From contig SVEW01000030.1 of the NCBI GenBank assembly GCA_015057205.1, positions 1-19,672 on the forward strand: DNA of 19,672 nucleotides, in the 5' to 3' direction. Below the pieces are notes generated by a model. That model worked only from the letters and a program-made list of their open reading frames with translations. It did no database searches and was not told where the DNA came from. Origin of the DNA: Lachnospiraceae bacterium (lineage in GTDB: Bacteria; Bacillota; Clostridia; Lachnospirales; Lachnospiraceae). Below, piece after piece: positions 8,429 through 14,601 of this stretch; within the stretch, counting starts at the first letter, position 1, and the number at the start of each line of letters is the position of its first letter. Position numbers and translations under genes: made by a program.

Positions 8429-9325
8429 ATGGACAGAAAATATGAAAAAATATTGGAAAAGCTGTGGTGCCCGGAGTGTCATGAAGTATTCCGGCTGATC
8501 AGCGAAAAAGAAGAATGCGGCGAAGTGGTAGAGGGCGTGCTTTTATGTGCCAATGGGCACCGCTTTGGTATTCATGGTGGTGTAGCGGATTTTGGTTCCC
8601 AGGAGCAGGAAAGCGGAAATGCCTGGAGCGAATATTTAAAGGACATGGATTATGAGACCATGGAGCAGCAGATTGAGCAAGCAAAGCCTGAGAAGGAAAA
8701 AGAGCAACAGACCATGCTTTTAGAAGCGCTGACAGAGCTGGTTTGCAAGAAGAATCCGGAGACCATCGTGGATATTGCCAGCGGAAGGGGAATGTTTTTG
8801 GATCACCTGATTCCCGAGCTTGCGGATGAGCAGATTCCTATTGCCACGGATTTAAGCTTTGAGATTCTGGCCAGAGACCGGATGAAATTTAAGAAGAAGT
8901 ATCCGGGCAAATTCGTTTTTTATATGGCGTGTGATGCAACCAATATGCCGGTTCGGGAAGGAAGCGTGGCGGTAACCACTTCCTTTTTTGGCATTGCCAA
9001 TATGTTTGGTTTAGAAGAAAAAGGCGTGACCGAGGCTGCCAGAGTAACGGCAAAGGGCGGAGCGCTGTTTAATGGGATTATGAATATCAAAGAGGATTCG
9101 GAAGGCTACCGGAAGCTGAAGGGATTTATGGTAGAACAAAAGATGCCAAAAGCCGGGGATATCTTTCTGGAAGAGGGGGCAAAACGGATTCACGAAAAGT
9201 TTTTTGACCAGGTGGAAATGAAAAACATCGTGGAAGATGTGCGGGAACCTGAGGAAAATGTGCTGGACTTGTTGCCTTATCCCGGGGAGTGGTTTGCGTA
9301 TCGGATTGCGATTGGAAGGAAATAG
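8429..9325 (+). CDS. Zinc-ribbon class I SAM-dependent methyltransferase
   Basis: The product is 298 residues. The N-terminal 50 residues hold a Cys14-x2-Cys17 ... Cys40-x3-His44 zinc-binding knuckle like that of RlmA/Trm112-type methyltransferases (CPEC ... LCANGHRFGIHGGVADF). A Rossmann methyltransferase domain follows: motif I VDIASGRG (114-121), an acidic strand end ATDLS (139-143), and ACDATNMP for the next loop. The substrate (rRNA, tRNA or small molecule) cannot be decided. I chose the ATG at 8429 because GGAGG lies 9 bases upstream; earlier ATGs at 8402 and 8411 have no RBS. It is followed after 3 bases by sfsA, so the two are tightly coupled. Confidence 0.85.
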   Translation: MDRKYEKILEKLWCPECHEVFRLISEKEECGEVVEGVLLCANGHRFGIHGGVADFGSQEQESGNAWSEYLKDMDYETMEQQIEQAKPEKEKEQQTMLLEALTELVCKKNPETIVDIASGRGMFLDHLIPELADEQIPIATDLSFEILARDRMKFKKKYPGKFVFYMACDATNMPVREGSVAVTTSFFGIANMFGLEEKGVTEAARVTAKGGALFNGIMNIKEDSEGYRKLKGFMVEQKMPKAGDIFLEEGAKRIHEKFFDQVEMKNIVEDVREPEENVLDLLPYPGEWFAYRIAIGRK

Positions 9326-9328
9326 CTT

Positions 9329-10015
9329 ATGAAATATGAGAATATTACGAGGGCGACGTTTCTGCGTCGCCCCAATCGGTTTATTGCGGAAGTCATGATA
9401 GATGGAAAGCAGGAAACCGTTCATGTGAAAAATACGGGACGCTGTAAGGAGCTGCTGATTCCGGGGTGTGAGGTGTGGCTGACAGAGCCGGGAACGCCGG
9501 GGCGAAAAACAAGATATGATCTGGTGGCAGTTCGCAAAAGTACAGGGGTGCTTTTTAACATTGACAGCCAGGCGCCCAATAAGGTGGTAAAGGAATGGCT
9601 GGCGACGAAGGACTATGATGTGGTAATTCCGGAATACACCTATGGTGCTTCCCGCATTGATTTTTACATGGAAAAAAGCGGTGAGCGTTACCTTATGGAG
9701 GTAAAGGGGTGTACCCTGGAAATAGAGGGCATGGGCTACTTTCCGGATGCGCCCACCGAGCGTGGCGTGAAGCATCTTCGGGAGCTTATCAAGGCAAAAG
9801 AGGAAGGATTTCATGCCATGCTTGCTTTTGTCATCCAGATGGAGGGGGTATCGGAGGTGCGCCCCAATGTGGATACCCATCCGGAATTTGGAGATGCCTT
9901 GGACGAAGCGAGAAAGGCCGGGGTAGAGGTGCTTTTTTTAACATGTCATGTGGAGCCGGATTTGTTGGAAATTCCGAGGGCAATGACTTATGGTAAAATT
10001 ATGAAAAAAGGATGA
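9329..10015 (+). CDS. sfsA: Sugar fermentation stimulation protein SfsA
   Basis: This 228-residue protein is full length for SfsA. It contains VHVKNTGRCKELL and then a PD-(D/E)xK nuclease-like core: RIDFYM (Asp111), YLMEVKGCTLE (Glu124, Lys126), and FPDAPTERGVKHLREL, the signature block of the family. SfsA was named for stimulating maltose use in E. coli and binds DNA; its exact role is unsettled, and the core suggests nuclease activity. The start follows the methyltransferase stop by 3 bases, with GGAAGGAA as RBS. It is the last gene before the terminator at 10031 and so ends the operon that starts with the nitroreductase. Confidence 0.95.
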   Translation: MKYENITRATFLRRPNRFIAEVMIDGKQETVHVKNTGRCKELLIPGCEVWLTEPGTPGRKTRYDLVAVRKSTGVLFNIDSQAPNKVVKEWLATKDYDVVIPEYTYGASRIDFYMEKSGERYLMEVKGCTLEIEGMGYFPDAPTERGVKHLRELIKAKEEGFHAMLAFVIQMEGVSEVRPNVDTHPEFGDALDEARKAGVEVLFLTCHVEPDLLEIPRAMTYGKIMKKG

Positions 10016-10030
10016 TAGAAGAATGAAAAA

Positions 10031-10064
10031 AGGCGCCTCATCTTTCGATGAGGTTCGCCTTTGT
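10031..10064. terminator. Bidirectional terminator between sfsA and the B3/B4 gene
   Basis: AGGCG-CCTCATC pairs with GATGAGG-TTCGCCT around a TTTC loop (10031-10060). On the + strand a short T stretch follows. On the minus strand the stem is followed by six T, reading from the A-run at 10026-10031. It therefore serves sfsA weakly and the convergent minus-strand gene well. Confidence 0.8.
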
Positions 10065-10076
10065 AAATGACTGATT

Positions 10077-10787
10077 TTATTCGCAAATTACCATTTCCGG
10101 AGTTGCCTTATTTACGATATGTTTGGTAACGGTAGCGCCAAGCTCTTTCTCAATGAGACCTTTCATTTCGTCAAGGGCAGCATTCAGGTTCTCGCTGCTA
10201 TTTCCGTCTACGGTTTCGATAATCATAAATGCATTGGTGGTGTCTTCGGTTAACATGGTACGGATACCTTCCCGCCAGTTAAAGCAACGGCAAATGGCAC
10301 CCTGTTCATCTTTGTAAACAACTTCACCTTCTGCCGGCGGATCGCTTTCGTCACTTCCGTAAGTGATGAATTCTTCACCACCCTGTGCAACGGTAAGTTT
10401 CACATCGCCAACGAATTTATCAATATCTTCGCCACCTACCGGCACTCCGTATTTTAAGGAAATACCATTGTATAGGTCAACTAAAGGATTGATGCAACCA
10501 ATGTCATTTCCCTTAGAAACACGTTTCAAAAGCGCTTCGATGGAGCAGCGGGCTCCCTTCTTGGTCTTAAATTTATAAAATGCATCACGCCAGGTGCGGA
10601 TAACCGGATTAGCGGTAAACTCGTCTTCCGCAATATGCTTCTGTGCTTCAACCTGTGCATTTTGCAAATAATCAGCGTATTTGTTCTCGTCTACGATATG
10701 GTTGTTAATACCATTGCAGACAAGAATTCCGATTTCTACTTCCGGAAAAATGTTCAATAAATCTTGTTCAATGATGAATTTCTTCAT
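10077..10787 (-). CDS. B3/B4 domain-containing protein (PheRS-beta B3/B4-like)
   Basis: This 236-residue protein resembles the stand-alone B3/B4 domain family, related to the editing domain of phenylalanyl-tRNA synthetase beta. The supporting stretches are VIRTWRDAFYKFKTKKGARCSIEALLKR, NPLVDLYNGISLKYGVPVGGEDID and VVYKDEQGAICRCFNWREGIRTMLTEDT. Free-standing members are thought to act on mischarged tRNA or amino acids, but their role is poorly known. The start has a strong RBS (GGGAGG, 8 bases away). Transcription starts from the promoter at 10972-11000, and the mRNA carries a structured leader with a terminator hairpin, so expression is probably controlled after initiation. Gene and flanks are convergent with sfsA and divergent from the gene at 11122. 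Confidence 0.85.
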   Translation of the reverse strand: MKKFIIEQDLLNIFPEVEIGILVCNGINNHIVDENKYADYLQNAQVEAQKHIAEDEFTANPVIRTWRDAFYKFKTKKGARCSIEALLKRVSKGNDIGCINPLVDLYNGISLKYGVPVGGEDIDKFVGDVKLTVAQGGEEFITYGSDESDPPAEGEVVYKDEQGAICRCFNWREGIRTMLTEDTTNAFMIIETVDGNSSENLNAALDEMKGLIEKELGATVTKHIVNKATPEMVICE

Positions 10788-10965
10788 GAGTGAAACCTCC
10801 CTTTCATTAGTAAAAATAGGTAATTGCGAAACTGCTCTGCGGCGTATGCCGCACGAGCAATTACCTAATTAGTAAAAAGGCACTCTATCCACACATCTTC
10901 TAAGACCTAACGATGTGTAAACGAGCGCATGTAAGCTCACTACCCGGTGGCAGTATCTTTATGAT
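10788..10965 (-). promoter_or_regulatory. Structured 5' leader with terminator hairpin (candidate attenuator or riboswitch-like RNA)
   Basis: About 175 nt separate the predicted transcription start (near 10965) from the B3/B4 start codon. In the RNA, hairpin 1 pairs ACUGCC with GGUAGU (DNA 10949-10954 and 10939-10944), hairpin 2 pairs GAGC with GCUC (10935-10938, 10923-10926), and hairpin 3 is a 7-bp stem (10912-10918, 10891-10897). The last hairpin (10867-10817) is long, GC-rich at its tip and followed by UUUUU, a terminator just before the RBS. I do not recognise a known riboswitch core, and the T-box sequence is absent. Confidence 0.55.
10806..10878. repeat. 51-bp palindrome flanked by perfect 11-bp direct repeats (possible mini-insertion)
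   Basis: Perfect 11-bp inverted repeats (TAGGTAATTGC at 10817-10827, GCAATTACCTA at 10857-10867) bound a 51-bp unit whose centre forms a second stem (TGCGGC/GCCGCA around GTAT). Directly outside lie identical 11-bp direct repeats, ATTAGTAAAAA, at 10806-10816 and 10868-10878. This is the layout of a tiny insertion with a target-site duplication. No transposase is encoded. On the minus strand the palindrome doubles as the leader terminator, the right-hand T-run coming from the direct repeat. Confidence 0.6.
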
Positions 10966-10971
10966 AAGGAA

Positions 10972-11000
10972 ATTGTAGCATGGTTTATACCGTTTGTCAA
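10972..11000 (-). promoter_or_regulatory. Strong sigma-A promoter of the B3/B4 gene
   Basis: On the minus strand, TTGACA (11000-10995) is separated by exactly 17 bases from TACAAT (10977-10972). The -35 is perfect and the -10 has one mismatch. Transcription should start near 10965, leaving a long leader before the gene. Confidence 0.85.
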
Positions 11001-11121
11001 TTTAATGGCTAAAAAGAAATTGCAAATTTAGTGTAAAATTGTCCGTAAGCGGTGTGATAATCGGCGGCCTGTTATGCTTCGTATAAAATGATAGTACATG
11101 ATATAGAAAAGGAGTGATACT
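11001..11121. other. Divergent intergenic region
   Basis: These 121 bases separate the minus-strand promoter from the small cysteine protein. The RBS GGAG (11111-11114) is clear. TATAAA-like words occur near 11081-11090, but no -35 sits at a proper distance, so the + strand promoter is not assigned. Confidence 0.4.
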
Positions 11122-11328
11122 ATGGATAGAGAACCAATGGTGTATTCCGTGCCGAAAAAAAGGGGAAGCGTCTGGCCAGAGGATATTTGTCCGGCATATA
11201 CCCCGCGGGAGGATGCGATACCAAGTGTAAAGGGATGTTGGTATTGCAAGTACGCAGATTTTCATTTAAAGGAGGAACGTGCCTTGGAAGTCGGCATTTG
11301 TAATTGGCCGGAAAAAGTATTAGAATAA
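11122..11328 (+). CDS. Small cysteine-containing protein, function unknown
   Basis: This is a 68-residue protein I cannot assign to a named family. It has four cysteines (Cys23, Cys39, Cys42, Cys60) in the order CP ... GCWYCKYADF ... GICNWP, a spacing that could bind zinc or an iron-sulfur cluster. No signal peptide or membrane segment is seen. The frame is supported by a good RBS (AAAGGAG, 7 bases from the ATG) and by protein-like composition rich in aromatic residues. It stands alone between the divergent promoter region and the sigma-factor gene 88 bases downstream, with no clear terminator after it. Confidence 0.7.
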   Translation: MDREPMVYSVPKKRGSVWPEDICPAYTPREDAIPSVKGCWYCKYADFHLKEERALEVGICNWPEKVLE

Positions 11329-11416
11329 AAGCGAACCAAAATAATCCTCAGGACAATATATAGGTGTAAGGGATAAAAAGCCCGAGATCTTAATCGCGAC
11401 TAAGAGAGGAAAACAC

Positions 11417-11941
11417 ATGACGATTCAGGAGTTAGAACAATATATCGAACAGCATGGTGACAGTATTTATTCGTTTTGCAGAAAACTGAGCATGGATGTA
11501 GATCAGGCCGAAGAACTGTATCAGGATGTCTGGTTGAAAGCGTTAGGCGATATGCGACGTATTCATGCGGATGAGAATGTTAAAAGTTATCTGCTTGGAA
11601 TTGCTGTCGGGATATGGAAAAACAAGAAAAAGAAATACGCTGTTCGTAAACGGATTGCTCCATCGGTGGCTATTACAGAGGAGATGGCGGAAGTGTTAAG
11701 TGACGACCGGGATACTACTATGGAGGAGGTGCTTTTCGAAGAGAGAAAGCAGGCAGTGTCGGAGGCAATCAATAGCCTGGAGGACAACTACCGGATACCT
11801 GTTTTGCTCTACTATATGGAAGGTCAATCCGTAAAGGAAATCGCGCATGCACTCCATCTTCCACAGGGCACCGTGAAGCGGCGCCTGTGGGTTGCGAGAA
11901 ATAAATTGTCAAAAGAACTGGAGGGTTACATAGATGAATAA
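11417..11941 (+). CDS. RNA polymerase ECF-type sigma-70 family sigma factor
   Basis: This is a 174-residue ECF sigma factor. Region 2 covers roughly residues 12-70 (YSFCRKLSMDVDQAEELYQDVWLKAL, the core-binding and -10 recognising helices). Region 4 covers roughly 113-170 (INSLEDNYRIPVLLYYMEGQSVKEIAHALHLPQGTVKRRLWVARNKL), with the helix-turn-helix that reads the -35. The RBS AGAGAGGA precedes the ATG by 6 bases. Its last 8 bases overlap the anti-sigma gene start, so the pair is translated together. It should redirect polymerase to a small stress regulon, usually including its own operon; I could not identify an ECF promoter by eye in the 88 bases upstream. Confidence 0.93.
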   Translation: MTIQELEQYIEQHGDSIYSFCRKLSMDVDQAEELYQDVWLKALGDMRRIHADENVKSYLLGIAVGIWKNKKKKYAVRKRIAPSVAITEEMAEVLSDDRDTTMEEVLFEERKQAVSEAINSLEDNYRIPVLLYYMEGQSVKEIAHALHLPQGTVKRRLWVARNKLSKELEGYIDE

Positions 11942-13064
11942 ATTAGATGAGTTGTTATATGAAACCTTAAAGGTAAATGAGACACCATCCGAAGAACTGA
12001 ATCGCCGTGTTTTGAAAAAAGCACGAATGGAGGAAAATCGAATGGTAGGAAAGAAAAAATTAGTGGCAGCAGCGGCAGTTGCAGTATGTATTACATTGGC
12101 GGGAGGAACCGGTTATGCGGCATATCGTTATATGACAGCGCAGCAGACGGCAAAAGATTTGGGAAGTGAAGAACTTTCGGAATACTTTAAAGAATCCGAC
12201 GTGGTGGCAGTTAAAGAAGATGGAAACTATCGTTTCCGTTATTTGGGAAATGCAAGTGCAAAGTTGAAAGATGCTTTTTTATCTCAGGAAGATAAAGACA
12301 CAACTTATGTAGCTTTAGCGGTAGATAGATTGGATGGAAAGGCTATGAAGGAAGAGGAATTTGTGGCCTCTCCGTTGATTCAGGGATTAAATCCACAGCA
12401 GTATAATGTGTATACCATGGGTGGTGGAGCTACCTGGAAGGTGAAAAAAGGTGTGTTATACATGATTATGAGTGTGGATTCTATTGAAATGTTTGCAGAC
12501 AGAGAAGTATACCTTGCCATTACCAAGGGAGCGGATTATGTTGCCGGATATGATTATAATAAGGATAGCGGAAAGATTTCTGCAAAGGATGAGTTCGACG
12601 GAATCAACGTACTATTTACCATGGAAATGGACAAAGACAAAGCGGATACCAAGGCTCAGGAAGAGTATCTTGAGCATTTTGGGAAGAGTAGTTCAGCGGA
12701 CGAGCAGGAAGATGAAGTAAAAGCGAAGGATGCGGATTTACAGGCATTCCGGGAATTGGATTTTACCGCTATGGACAGAGAAGCTATTGATAAAATTGTG
12801 GAAAAGGGCGACTGCTTCGATTCCTATGAATTTAAAGCAGATAGCGAAGGCGTCTTCCATGTAAAGGTAGAAAACGAGTATCTTTCTGCAGCGGGAACTT
12901 TTACAAAGTCGTTTTATGATGAAGGAAAACCAACCCTTGTAGAAGCCCACTTCGACGAAGCAGATTTTGTAATTATGCAGTATGATCTGGTAGATGAGGA
13001 TGGCATTTTGCATGAGAAATATATTAAATTTAATGCAGAACAGGTAAAAGAAATCGTAAAATAA
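11934..13064 (+). CDS. Membrane anti-sigma factor, DUF4179-like
   Basis: This 376-residue protein has a cytoplasmic N-terminus of about 42 residues rich in charge (KLDELLYETLKVNETPSEELNRRVLKKA), one membrane helix (about 43-64) and a long extracellular part of about 310 residues. This is the architecture of one-TM anti-sigma regulators in Firmicutes: the N-terminus holds the sigma factor and the outer part senses. The outer half has two parts, a beta-rich DUF4179-like region and, after a Glu/Lys/Asp-rich linker (about 245-265), a second domain to the C-terminus. The start overlaps the sigma gene by 8 bases (ATGAATAA). A strong terminator follows at 13084. The stimulus is unknown. Confidence 0.8.
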   Translation: MNKLDELLYETLKVNETPSEELNRRVLKKARMEENRMVGKKKLVAAAAVAVCITLAGGTGYAAYRYMTAQQTAKDLGSEELSEYFKESDVVAVKEDGNYRFRYLGNASAKLKDAFLSQEDKDTTYVALAVDRLDGKAMKEEEFVASPLIQGLNPQQYNVYTMGGGATWKVKKGVLYMIMSVDSIEMFADREVYLAITKGADYVAGYDYNKDSGKISAKDEFDGINVLFTMEMDKDKADTKAQEEYLEHFGKSSSADEQEDEVKAKDADLQAFRELDFTAMDREAIDKIVEKGDCFDSYEFKADSEGVFHVKVENEYLSAAGTFTKSFYDEGKPTLVEAHFDEADFVIMQYDLVDEDGILHEKYIKFNAEQVKEIVK

Positions 13065-13083
13065 ACAATTGATATAACCGTGT

Positions 13084-13120
13084 AAAACAGACCGGATTCC
13101 GTGTGAGCCCGGTCTGTTTT
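13084..13120 (+). terminator. Intrinsic terminator of the sigma/anti-sigma operon
   Basis: AAAACAGACCGG (13084-13095) and CCGGTCTGTTTT (13109-13120) are perfect 12-bp arms with a 13-base loop. The right arm ends in four T and the A/T arm ends make it work in both directions. It lies 20 bases after the anti-sigma stop. Confidence 0.88.
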
Positions 13121-13186
13121 ATTGTTTGGTGTTATGCTTATGGGAGAAAAGCAAACAAGGTTGTTTCGGAGAGGAGAGTTGAAGAC

Positions 13187-13747
13187 ATGGAAAGAACATT
13201 GGGAATTATTCAGACGTTTTCAAAGATAGGAAAAATCTTAAGTAAGATTGCTTACATCTGCTGTCTGGTAGGGGGGATTTGCTGTATTGTGGGGGTGTGC
13301 TCCCTGGTTATCGGTAGCGATGATGTAATAAAGCTAGGTGGAGTCACCATCCATGGCCTTGTGGAAAAAAGTGCTAACATGAAAATGGGAACCATCTATG
13401 CGGCAGTAATCAGCGGCGCCATCGGCTGTGCCGGCGGTTTTGTTTTGGCAATGCTTTGTGGAAAATATTTTAAGCATGAGTTAGAGGCAGGCACGCCCTT
13501 TACTATGGGCGGGGCGAAGGAATTGCGACGATTGGGCATATTCTGGATTTGCGTTCCCGTTGTTACCAGAACCGCAATGGAAATTGTTTATGTGATTTTG
13601 GAACACTTCATGAAGGTGTCATCAAAGGCGGAGGTCATGGGAGATGTATCCGGCATTGGAATTGGTATCACGCTGATTGTAGTTTCCTATTTATGCCAGT
13701 ATGGGGCAGAACGATTTGGAGATTGCACATTCTTAGAAAAGGAATAA
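13187..13747 (+). CDS. Integral membrane protein, DUF2975-like, 4 TM
   Basis: This 186-residue protein has four hydrophobic segments, near residues 20-45, 70-93, 118-138 and 155-172. Between segments 2 and 3 it carries KYFKHELEAGTPFTMGGAKELRRLGI, the loop typical of DUF2975-type membrane proteins (FFxxxxxGxPFTxxxxxxLRxIG), often found beside small HTH regulators. No such regulator is next to it here. I take the ATG at 13187 with GAGGAG 10 bases upstream; the frame can be extended to 13103, but that start lies inside the terminator of the preceding operon. The function of the family is not known. Confidence 0.75.
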   Translation: MERTLGIIQTFSKIGKILSKIAYICCLVGGICCIVGVCSLVIGSDDVIKLGGVTIHGLVEKSANMKMGTIYAAVISGAIGCAGGFVLAMLCGKYFKHELEAGTPFTMGGAKELRRLGIFWICVPVVTRTAMEIVYVILEHFMKVSSKAEVMGDVSGIGIGITLIVVSYLCQYGAERFGDCTFLEKE

Positions 13748-13787
13748 AGGATGATAGGGCAAATAAGGATTGCGCATTGTCCGAGAA

Positions 13788-13807
13788 TTATGATATTGTA
13801 ATCATAA
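13788..13807. promoter_or_regulatory. Inverted repeat just before the LUD gene RBS
   Basis: TTATGAT (13788-13794) and ATCATAA (13801-13807) are perfect 7-bp arms around ATTGTA, and the second arm runs straight into AAGGAGG. It could be an operator or a small RNA hairpin next to the RBS. With AT-rich arms it could also be chance. Confidence 0.35.
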
Positions 13808-13821
13808 AGGAGGATTTTGCT

Positions 13822-14427
13822 ATGGATTTTATAGAATTAAAAGAAAGTCTGGAACAAAAGGGATATCAGGTAAGTGAGTTTACGAATAAAGAGGAAGCGG
13901 CTCGTTATCTGAATGAGCAGATTGATGGAAAAAGCATAGGTTTTGGAGGTTCCATTACTCTGGATGAAATGGGATTGTATGATAGTCTTGGAACCCACAA
14001 TAAAGTATGGTGGCACTGGAAGGGAACGGATGGGCTGACAGTATCGGAAATTCATAAGGAAGCTGCCGTGGCACAGATTTATTTTTCTTCCGTAAACGGC
14101 ATTGCCAAAACCGGTGAGATTATTAATATTGACGGTACGGGAAATCGTGTGGCAAGCACCATTTACGGACATGAAAAAGTGTATTTCGTAGTTGGTGAAA
14201 ATAAAATCGCAGATACCTTAGAGGGTGCCATGGAGCGCGCCAGAAATATTGCGGCACCCCTCAACGCAAGACGTTTGAACAGAAAAACGCCATGTGCTGT
14301 CAAAGCTGACCATTGCTACGATTGCAAGAGTCCGGAGCGAATTTGCAAAGCAGCCAGCATTTTCTGGGGTAAACCGAATAGTCAGGAATTTGAAGTGGTA
14401 TTAATCCACGAGAAATTGGGATATTAG
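13822..14427 (+). CDS. LUD domain protein (lactate utilization protein, LutC/DUF162 family)
   Basis: This 201-residue protein belongs to the LUD family, typified by LutC/LutB parts of the lactate oxidation complex. Typical stretches are GKSIGFGGSITLDEMGLYDSL (the conserved GGS.TL..GL turn), AQIYFSSVNGIAKTGEIINIDGTGNRVAS, and PLNARRLNRKTPC followed by C....CYDCKSPERIC near the C-terminus. That cysteine cluster could hold a metal or iron-sulfur site. No lutA or lutB gene is next to it, so it is one of the stand-alone clostridial members whose role is not established. The start is fixed by AAGGAGG 8 bases before the ATG at 13822; longer upstream frame is rejected because it overlaps the preceding gene. 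Confidence 0.88.
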   Translation: MDFIELKESLEQKGYQVSEFTNKEEAARYLNEQIDGKSIGFGGSITLDEMGLYDSLGTHNKVWWHWKGTDGLTVSEIHKEAAVAQIYFSSVNGIAKTGEIINIDGTGNRVASTIYGHEKVYFVVGENKIADTLEGAMERARNIAAPLNARRLNRKTPCAVKADHCYDCKSPERICKAASIFWGKPNSQEFEVVLIHEKLGY

Positions 14428-14586
14428 AATACGGAAATTTGGGTAATTTCGCTAAAAAAGTATTATAGCATTTGGTTAGTAGGTAGAAAATACATAAAAA
14501 AGGACATGTGGGCTGTTTTGAAAACTGTGTGAATGTTATAAGTAAGATAACCCTTTTGGGAGAAGTATATTAAAATAAGGAGGCTT

Positions 14587-14601
14587 ATGAGTAATGAATA
14601 A
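14587..14601 (+). other. Four-codon decoy ORF overlapping the nucleotidase start
   Basis: ATG at 14587 opens a four-residue frame (Met-Ser-Asn-Glu, stop TAA 14599-14601) that overlaps the nucleotidase ATG at 14594 in another frame. The RBS AAGGAGG (14577-14583) is 3 bases from this ATG and 10 from the true one. It could lower or couple translation of the main gene. Confidence 0.35.

Noticed and set aside
9011..9880. 289-residue minus-strand frame across the methyltransferase and sfsA genes
   Set aside because: It lies fully antisense to two genes with clear motifs, has no RBS, and its composition is that of an antisense shadow.
10788..10965. T-box riboswitch for the B3/B4 gene
   Set aside because: The leader and terminator layout fits and the gene is tRNA-related, but the conserved AGGGUGGNACCGCG-type T-box sequence is absent from the leader.
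13549..13821. N-terminal extension of the LUD protein
   Set aside because: The extension overlaps the preceding gene out of frame; AAGGAGG directly before the ATG at 13822 fixes the start and the family begins there.
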